Origin: Chloroflexota bacterium
Lineage (GTDB): Bacteria; Chloroflexota; Anaerolineae; Anaerolineales; UBA11579
NCBI GenBank assembly: GCA_003250455.1
Contig: QKGK01000574.1
Location: forward strand, 1 to 12,089
Direction of reading: 5' to 3'
DNA: 12,089 nucleotides
This document shows positions 7,087-12,089 of this stretch, one piece after another. The notes beneath the pieces are model-generated. The model searched no databases, was not told where the DNA came from, and worked only from the letters and a program-made list of their open reading frames with translations. Positions within the stretch are counted from its first letter, which is position 1. Each line of letters opens with the position of its first letter. Made by a program: the position numbers and the translations under genes.

Positions 7087-7149
7087 TTTAGCCAAAATCA
7101 AGTCTGGTGCATTATTCCATTTTTTCCACCCATCTTCCTTTCCCCCTCC

Positions 7150-7222
7150 TGGATCCCCGCCTGAGCGGGAATGACAACCTTTTTACTTCGCATCATTCCC
7201 GCATGATTGTAGCGGGAATCCA
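7150..7222. repeat. REP-like palindromic doublet
   Basis: Two GC-rich hairpin units lie in opposite orientation. Unit 1 (7150-7175) has CCCGC/GCGGG around CTGA. Unit 2 (7193-7222) has ATTCCCGC (7195-7202) paired with GCGGGAAT (7212-7219) around a 9-base loop. GCGGGAATGA (7165-7174) and TCATTCCCGC (7193-7202) are exact complements, and TGGATCCCCGC (7150-7160) matches the complement of 7212-7222 at 10 of 11 positions, so the whole 73 bp can fold as one structure. The ATTCCC...GGGAAT core resembles dispersed intergenic repeats such as neisserial dRS3 and REP/REPIN elements. Only this copy pair is visible here. Confidence 0.7.
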
Positions 7223-7263
7223 ATGGATCATCGATTACAGCGTAAAATCCTCTGAATGGGTAC

Positions 7264-7293
7264 AAAAAAAGCCTGTCCGAGGACAGGCTTTTT
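7264..7293. terminator. Bidirectional intrinsic terminator
   Basis: GCCTGTCC (7271-7278) pairs with GGACAGGC (7281-7288), the central pair opening to give a 4-base loop. Seven A precede and five T follow, so it can end transcription in both directions: the small membrane protein gene (plus) and the pst operon (minus, which gets seven U). Confidence 0.92.
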
Positions 7294-7312
7294 GCGATCA
7301 GTAATATTCCGG

Positions 7313-8086
7313 CTACCCGAAGCGGCCTTCGATATAATCGGCGGTCTCTTTCTTTTGCGGGTTGGTGAACATCTGCTTGCCCGGCAAATGCTCAACCAGC
7401 TCGCCCTGCAAAAAGAAAGCGCAGTAATCCGCCGTGCGGCCGCCCTGCTGGATGGAGTGCGGCACCAGCACAATGGTGTAGTCTTCCTTCAGCTTTTGCA
7501 GCGAATCTTCCACCTTGAGGGTCGAGACCGGGTCCAGTCCGGAAGTCGGCTCGTCCAGCAGGATCACTTCCGGCTCAGTTGCCAGCGAGCGCGCCAGGCA
7601 CAGGCGCTGCTTCTGCCCGCCCGAAAGCGCATTGGCGGAACTGTCCAGCCGGTCTTTGACCTCATCCCAGAGAGCAGCCTGATGCAGGCAGCGCTCCACG
7701 GTTTCTTCCATTTTGGTCTTACTACGTTCTCCGGCCAGTTCCAGGCCATAGGTGATATTCTCCCGAATGCTCATCGGCAGCGACACCGGGCGGGAGAACA
7801 CCATCCCCACCTTGCGCCGCAGGGCGATCACATCCGTCTCTGGGGAGAGGATATCCACACCATCCAGCAGCACCCGCCCGCTGACGGTTTTTACATCGGT
7901 CAGGTCGTTCAGGCGGTTGAGCGTGCGCAGCAGCGAGGATTTACCCCCACCCGAAGGCCCCAACCAGACATTGATCTGATTCTCGAAGATCGGCAGGGTG
8001 ATGCTGCGCAGCGATTCGACCCCATCCGAATATTCCAGGCTGAAATCTTCCACCTGTATCTTTACATTGTTCTGCATCTCGCTCAT
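7313..8086 (-). CDS. pstB: Divergent PstB-like ATP-binding protein (second PstB of the operon)
   Basis: This 257-residue ABC ATPase of the phosphate-importer type should be cytoplasmic and bind PstA/PstC. Family marks are ALWDEVKDRL (138-147), LSGGQKQRLCLARSLA (154-169), Walker B VILLDEP with Glu179, His210 in PHS, and the hallmark PstB ending FTNPQKKETADYIEGRFG. Several key positions differ from normal PstB: Walker A is GPSGGGKSS (43-51, final Thr replaced by Ser), and the Q-loop reads VFSRPVSLP instead of VFQKPNPFP, so Ser98 takes the place of the glutamine that senses ATP. THNMQQAAR has become PHSIQQGGR. The gene is the last of the operon; its ATG lies one base past the pstA stop, and a terminator follows. 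It may pair with the canonical PstB encoded at the operon's front, replace it under some condition, or act on another substrate. PstB family membership is firm; the function is less so. Confidence 0.88.
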   Translation of the reverse strand: MSEMQNNVKIQVEDFSLEYSDGVESLRSITLPIFENQINVWLGPSGGGKSSLLRTLNRLNDLTDVKTVSGRVLLDGVDILSPETDVIALRRKVGMVFSRPVSLPMSIRENITYGLELAGERSKTKMEETVERCLHQAALWDEVKDRLDSSANALSGGQKQRLCLARSLATEPEVILLDEPTSGLDPVSTLKVEDSLQKLKEDYTIVLVPHSIQQGGRTADYCAFFLQGELVEHLPGKQMFTNPQKKETADYIEGRFG

Positions 8087-8087
8087 T

Positions 8088-8957
8088 TCACCACTCCCGC
8101 TTGGAACGTGCCCGGAAGCGGATTAGCGTTGCGAACAGGTTCATAGAAAGCGCAAACACCAGCAGCACCAGGGCTGTACCGAACTGGATCTTCACCGGCA
8201 TTCCCGGCACCTGCGTGCTGATCACAAACAGGTGATACGGCAGCGCCATGGTAGCGTCCAGCGGGCTGGAGGGCAAACGCGGCAGGAAAAACGCCGCCAC
8301 AGTAAACAGGATCGGCGCAGTTTCCCCGGCAGCCCGTTCCAGCCCCAGGATGATCCCGGTGATAATGCCGGGCAGCGCCTGCGGCAGCACCACCCGCCGG
8401 ATAGTCTGCCATTTGGTCCCGCCCAGCGAGACGCTCACCACCCGGAAAGACTGCGGCACGGCCCGCAGGGCTTCTTCTGCCGTGCTGATGATGATCGGCA
8501 AAGTCATGATCGAGAGCGTCAGCGAACCGGCCAGGATGCTGGTGCCAAAATTGAGGAACAATACGAACAAACCCAACCCAAACAGCCCGTAGACCACCGA
8601 AGGGATCCCGGCCAGGTTGATGATCGCCACCCGGATCATGCGGGTGACCCTGTTATCCGGGGCATATTCCGAAAGGTAGACCGCCGCCCCAATCCCCAGC
8701 GGCACGGAAAACAGCGCCGTACCGATCGTCAGCCAGAAGGTACCCACAATCGCCGGAAGAATGCCCCCGGCCTTCATCCCGTCGCTGGGGAAACCGCTGA
8801 TGAACTCCCACGAGATGGCCGGCGCGCCCTTCCAGACAATATAGCCTACAATCAGGATGATTGGGGTAATCGTGATCAGCGCCATCACGGTCAGGCCAAT
8901 GATGCCCGCCCGTTCGGTAAATTTGCGTCTGGTATAGGTATCCTGGTAATCGGTCAT
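8088..8957 (-). CDS. pstA: Phosphate ABC transporter permease PstA
   Basis: This 289-residue inner-membrane protein is one half of the high-affinity phosphate channel; its partner is PstC. The first helix is at about 18-42 and is followed by an external loop (WEFISGFPSDGMKAGGILPAI) that is typical of PstA. The binding-protein-dependent permease core begins near GTFWLTIGTALFSVPLGIGAAVYL (72-95). The EAA loop, FRVVSVSLGGTKWQTIRRVVLPQALPG (about 171-197), contacts the ATPase. ERAAGETAPILFT (207-219) is a PstA signature. Six membrane segments fit the family. Its ATG overlaps the pstC stop (ATGA at 8957-8954), indicating translational coupling, and one base separates its stop from the following pstB-like gene. 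Confidence 0.96.
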   Translation of the reverse strand: MTDYQDTYTRRKFTERAGIIGLTVMALITITPIILIVGYIVWKGAPAISWEFISGFPSDGMKAGGILPAIVGTFWLTIGTALFSVPLGIGAAVYLSEYAPDNRVTRMIRVAIINLAGIPSVVYGLFGLGLFVLFLNFGTSILAGSLTLSIMTLPIIISTAEEALRAVPQSFRVVSVSLGGTKWQTIRRVVLPQALPGIITGIILGLERAAGETAPILFTVAAFFLPRLPSSPLDATMALPYHLFVISTQVPGMPVKIQFGTALVLLVFALSMNLFATLIRFRARSKREW

Positions 8958-9850
8958 GACAGCAGTTTCTCCGAGCGTTTGGTGGTGCGGTAGACATAGC
9001 TGGAGGCGATCACATTGACGATGAATGAGATCACGAACAGCACGATCCCGATGAAAAAGAGCACATGATAATGCACGCTTCCATTGGCGACCTCACCCAT
9101 TTCGGCAGCAATCGTGGCCGTCATCGTGCGCACCGGGGAGACAAACACCTTCAGGCTGTTTGCCAGCACCGGCGCGTTGCCGGTCACCATCATTACCGTC
9201 ATGGTCTCGCCGATCGAGCGGGCAATCCCCAGCATCACTGCGGTCAGCGCGCCAGAGCGGGCTGCCGGGAGGATCACCGTCCAGATGGTCTGCCATTTGG
9301 TGCCGCCCAAAGCCAATGCGCCATCCCGGTATTCTTTGGGCACTGCATCGAGCGCATCTTCGGCTACCGAGACAATCGTCGGGATCGAGATCGCGCCCAG
9401 CAGCAGCGAGCCGGTCAGGGCGGAAAGGCCGGTGGGCAGATTGAGCGATTCCCGCAGCACGGAGGCCAGCACGGCGATACCGATGAAGCCCAGCACCACG
9501 GAAGGCAGCCCAGCCAGCACTTCGATCAGCGGCTTGAGCACTTCTCTGGCCCAGCGCGGGGCAATTTCGGCAATGTAAATGGCCGTGCCGATCCCAAACG
9601 GGACGGCGATCAGCGTGGCCCCGATCGTTACCACCAGCGAGCCGGTGATCAGCGGCAGGATGCCAAAATAGTCTTCAATCGGGTACCAGCGCACACTAAA
9701 AAGCGTTTTCAGATCCACTTCTGTCAGCGTGGGCAGCCCCTGGCTGAGCAGGAAGTAGAAAATGATCGCCACAAAAAAGATGGCTGAATACCCGGAGCCT
9801 TTGATCAGTACTGTAATGAAAAATTCTTTGGTGTTCGTCTGGTTCTTCAT
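8954..9850 (-). CDS. pstC: Phosphate ABC transporter permease PstC
   Basis: This 298-residue membrane protein is the other half of the phosphate channel. The first helix is at about 20-35, an external segment containing RWYPIEDYFGILPLITGSL follows, then the permease core. The EAA loop is GALALGGTKWQTIWTVILPAARSG (about 177-200), and ARSIGETMTVMMVTGN is the PstC-specific match to PstA's RAAGETAP. Two starts are possible. GTG at 9865 overlaps the pstS stop but has no ribosome binding site; ATG at 9850-9848 has AAGGA at the right distance and is preferred. It lies directly after pstS and overlaps pstA by four bases. Confidence 0.95.
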   Translation of the reverse strand: MKNQTNTKEFFITVLIKGSGYSAIFFVAIIFYFLLSQGLPTLTEVDLKTLFSVRWYPIEDYFGILPLITGSLVVTIGATLIAVPFGIGTAIYIAEIAPRWAREVLKPLIEVLAGLPSVVLGFIGIAVLASVLRESLNLPTGLSALTGSLLLGAISIPTIVSVAEDALDAVPKEYRDGALALGGTKWQTIWTVILPAARSGALTAVMLGIARSIGETMTVMMVTGNAPVLANSLKVFVSPVRTMTATIAAEMGEVANGSVHYHVLFFIGIVLFVISFIVNVIASSYVYRTTKRSEKLLS

Positions 9851-9861
9851 ACCACCATCCT

Positions 9862-10776
9862 TCACGGGCTGCTGATCGGCACGAAGCCCAGATCGGCGAC
9901 AATTTGTTGTGCTTCATCCGAAAAGATCCAGTCCATGTAGTTTTTCAGCTCCCCTTCCGGTTCCCCGTTGGTATACATATACAATTCACGGGCAATCGGG
10001 TACATCCCGGTGTTGACCGTCTCCACAGACGGGAATACATATTCCGAATCCGAATCCGCAGCAATTGCCACTACCTTGACATCATCGGTTACGTAACCCA
10101 AACCATCGTAACCGATCGCATTCGGGTTCTGGCTGACCTCCTGGATGATCCCTTCAGAAGAAGGCAGCAGCAGCGTATCAGTGGAAAACAGCAGGTCGCT
10201 GTCGCTATCGCCCATGCGGAGCACATTCTCCAAAAAGTAGACGTGCGTGCCGGAGTTGGTCTCGCGGGAAAGGCGCACGATCGGGCGGTCTTCCCCACCC
10301 AAATCGCTCCAGTTGTTGATCTGCCCGGAGTAAATTGCTGAGACCTGTTCAATGGTCAGCTCCTGCACCGGGTTTTCCGGGTTGATGATCACGGCAATCG
10401 CATCGCGGGCGATCACATATTCCACCGGGTCCACCCCGTTTTCCTGGGCGCTTTCTATTTCCTCTGTTTTTATCTGCCGGGAAGCGTTGGCAATATCCAC
10501 GGTGTTATTGATCAGGGAAGCGATCCCCGTGCCGGAGCCGCCCCCAGTCACCGAAATGCGGATTTCGCTGTGCAGGTCCTGGTATTTTTCCGCCCAGGCC
10601 AAAGCCAGGTTGACGATCGTGTCGGAGCCTTTATTTTCGATATATGTTTCTTCCACCGCCGGTTCGCTGGAGGTGGAATTGGCTGCTCCCGTTGAGCATC
10701 CCCCCAATACCAGGGCAAGCACAAGCAAGCCGCCAATCGCTATTCGTTTAAAAGCTGTTGGCCGGAAAACTTTCAT
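9862..10776 (-). CDS. pstS: Phosphate-binding lipoprotein PstS
   Basis: This 304-residue protein captures phosphate outside the membrane and delivers it to PstC/PstA. Residues 1-27 are a lipoprotein signal with lipobox LGGC and Cys27, and a Ser/Glu-rich linker (about 28-44) follows. Phosphate-site segments are GSDT (50-53), TGGGSGTG (77-84) followed by DIANASRQI, and SRETNSGT (170-177). The frame is open upstream to 10905, but ATG at 10776 is clearly the start because it alone gives the signal peptide; the ATG overlaps the phoU stop as ATGA, and with no strong ribosome binding site, translation is probably coupled to phoU. Lipid anchoring fits an organism without a periplasm that would retain a soluble binding protein. 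Placing pstS after phoU is uncommon. Confidence 0.95.
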   Translation of the reverse strand: MKVFRPTAFKRIAIGGLLVLALVLGGCSTGAANSTSSEPAVEETYIENKGSDTIVNLALAWAEKYQDLHSEIRISVTGGGSGTGIASLINNTVDIANASRQIKTEEIESAQENGVDPVEYVIARDAIAVIINPENPVQELTIEQVSAIYSGQINNWSDLGGEDRPIVRLSRETNSGTHVYFLENVLRMGDSDSDLLFSTDTLLLPSSEGIIQEVSQNPNAIGYDGLGYVTDDVKVVAIAADSDSEYVFPSVETVNTGMYPIARELYMYTNGEPEGELKNYMDWIFSDEAQQIVADLGFVPISSP

Positions 10777-11462
10777 TTGATTTCCATCACCCACTGATCG
10801 TCCGATTCTTCCAGTTCGTTCATCTCGCCGGTGGCGACAAACAGGGTGCGCTCGCAGATGTTCACCACCCGGTCTGCCATCCGTTCGATATGGTGTGCAG
10901 CCCACTGCAGATGGCTGGCGAGGCTGATATGCTTTTTCTTTTCCATCATATCCTGCACCAGCCCGGCGTAGATCTCGTTGAAGAGGGCGTCCACCTTATC
11001 GTCATCGTTGGGCAGGCTGCGGGCGGTCTCCACATCCAGATCAACAAAGGCCCGTACGGCCCGCTGCAGCATGTCGGCGGCGATTTCCACCATTTCTTGC
11101 AGCTGCAAGATCGACTTCACTTTGGTGCTCTTTTTCTCGATCATCAGGTTGATCTTGGCAATCCCTTTGGCGTAGTCGCCCATGCGCTCCAGCTCGGTGG
11201 CAATCTCTAAAATGGAAGCCAGCTCGCGCAGATCGGTTGCCAGGGGCTGCTGGGTGGCAATTGCGATCAGGCAGGCATTTTCAATCGCAACGCGTTTGTC
11301 GTTGATGGCCGCATCATTGAGATAGACAGCCTTCGACCTTTCAGTATCATTCTCCAGCAAGGCATCCACGGATTCCAGCGCGGCTGCAGAGACCAGCCCT
11401 GCCAGATTAAGGATATCCTGCTTCAGATTGTCAATGGTTTCGTCTAAAAATTTTCTGGTCAT
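10773..11462 (-). CDS. phoU: Phosphate signalling protein PhoU
   Basis: This 229-residue cytoplasmic all-helical protein is made of two similar three-helix repeats. The metal-binding E-x-x-x-D motifs are visible in both, in ELERMGDYAKGIAKI (Glu92, Asp96) and HHIERMADRVVNICE (Glu193, Asp197). PhoU connects the Pst transporter with the PhoR/PhoB-type sensor and dampens phosphate uptake when phosphate is plentiful. The start ATG at 11462 has AAGGAGTTAAC before it, a strong ribosome binding site. It lies 27 bases after the first pstB and overlaps pstS at its end. The length is normal. No sensor kinase or response regulator is in the window. Confidence 0.96.
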   Translation of the reverse strand: MTRKFLDETIDNLKQDILNLAGLVSAAALESVDALLENDTERSKAVYLNDAAINDKRVAIENACLIAIATQQPLATDLRELASILEIATELERMGDYAKGIAKINLMIEKKSTKVKSILQLQEMVEIAADMLQRAVRAFVDLDVETARSLPNDDDKVDALFNEIYAGLVQDMMEKKKHISLASHLQWAAHHIERMADRVVNICERTLFVATGEMNELEESDDQWVMEIK

Positions 11463-11489
11463 GTTAACTCCTTATGCTCTATAAATAAG

Positions 11490-12089
11490 TTAACCAAACC
11501 GGCCGGTAATATAGGCTTCGGTCAGTTCTTTCTGCGGGTTGGTAAACAGCTGTTCGCTGAGGCCATATTCCACCAGGTATCCGGCCCGGTCGTCATCCAT
11601 GTTAAAGAAGGCCGTGTAATGAGAAGCCCTGGCCGCCTGCTGCATATTATGGGTAACGATGATGATGGTGTAGTTCTCGGCCAGCTGGCGCATCAGATCT
11701 TCGATCTTGAGGGTGGCGATCGGGTCCAGCGCTGAAGCAGGCTCATCCATCAGAATGATCTCCGGCCTGACCGCAATGGTACGGGCAATACACAGACGCT
11801 GCTGCTGCCCGCCCGAAAGGGATAGCCCGCTTTCGTCCAGTTTGTCTTTCACCTCGTCCCACAGGGCTGCCTGCCTGAGCGAATTTTCCACCAGGGAAGC
11901 CATATCGCCGCGGAAGCCGTTGGCTTTTGCACCCCAGGCCACGTTGTCGTAGATGCTTTTGGGAAAAGGGTTCGGTTTCTGGAAGACCATCCCGATCTGG
12001 CTGCGGATGCGGACGGGGTCCATTTTCGCGTCCAGGATGTTCTCGCCGCGGTAGAGGATATCTCCCTCCATGCGCGTATTGGGGATCAA
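11490..12089 (-). CDS. pstB: Phosphate ABC transporter ATP-binding protein PstB, N-terminus beyond right edge
   Basis: The last 199 residues of a canonical PstB are present. The reading frame is still open at the right edge, and the visible start (IPNTRMEGDILY) corresponds to an internal position of the family, so the Walker A motif and about 50-60 N-terminal residues are missing from the window. What is seen is fully standard: Q-loop VFQKPNPFP, LWDEVKDKL, signature LSGGQQQRLCIARTIAV, Walker B IILMDEPASALDPIAT, H-loop THNMQQAAR and the family ending FTNPQKELTEAYITGRFG. One small insertion, NMDDDRAGYLVEYG, stands near the end where many PstB have a shorter loop. It energises PstA/PstC. It precedes phoU by 27 bases in the same operon, whose promoter must lie further right. 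Confidence 0.96.
   Translation of the reverse strand: MIPNTRMEGDILYRGENILDAKMDPVRIRSQIGMVFQKPNPFPKSIYDNVAWGAKANGFRGDMASLVENSLRQAALWDEVKDKLDESGLSLSGGQQQRLCIARTIAVRPEIILMDEPASALDPIATLKIEDLMRQLAENYTIIIVTHNMQQAARASHYTAFFNMDDDRAGYLVEYGLSEQLFTNPQKELTEAYITGRFG

Noticed and set aside
7256..8146. Long plus-strand open frame of 296 codons
   Set aside because: It is the antisense shadow of the pstB-like gene and runs through the terminator hairpin; no ribosome binding site or domain.
10777..10905. N-terminal extension of pstS upstream of 10776
   Set aside because: It would lie inside phoU in another frame and would bury the lipoprotein signal peptide internally; ATG at 10776 gives a proper signal and an ATGA overlap.

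Overview
The window is about 12 kb of moderately GC-rich bacterial chromosome, densely coded, with ordinary sigma70-type promoters, AGGAGG-like ribosome binding sites and U-tailed hairpin terminators. A Thr/Pro-rich tether behind the lipobox of a DUF885-type lipoprotein, together with the general flavour of the gene set, suggests a Chloroflexota bacterium of the Anaerolineae type. This is an inference from protein style; there is no rRNA or marker gene here to prove it. No mobile element, phage gene, CRISPR array, tRNA or rRNA was seen.

Layout from left to right. (1) 1-618, minus: N-terminal part of a DUF885-type lipoprotein that runs off the left edge. (2) 850-2073, plus: cytoplasmic M28-type zinc aminopeptidase, divergent from gene 1 and ending at a bidirectional terminator. 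(3) 2146-2352, minus: cold-shock protein with its own promoter and a leader holding a perfect 10-bp inverted repeat next to the start codon. (4) 2499-3812, minus: CNNM/CorC-type membrane protein with CBS domains. (5) 4005-6489, minus: three-gene ABC-2 export operon (ATPase, permease, permease) with a clear promoter, a 16-bp perfect palindrome just upstream of its -35 box, and a terminator at its end. (6) 6754-7086, plus: small four-helix membrane protein of unknown function with a strong promoter and almost no leader. (7) 7087-7312: REP-like palindromic doublet and a shared terminator. (8) 7313-12089, minus: phosphate-specific transport operon in the order pstB (cut by the right edge), phoU, pstS, pstC, pstA and a second, divergent pstB. 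Its genes overlap or nearly touch, so they are probably co-translated.

The phosphate operon is the best understood unit. PstS captures phosphate outside the membrane, PstC and PstA form the channel, PstB powers it, and PhoU links transport to phosphate signalling. The unusual point is two PstB-type ATPases in one operon. The partial one at the front is canonical, while the last one has lost the Q-loop glutamine and several other family residues. The other signals worth attention are regulatory: the cold-shock leader, the palindrome at the ABC-2 promoter and the REP-like doublet. I see no clearly novel multi-gene system; most of the window is ordinary housekeeping and transport.
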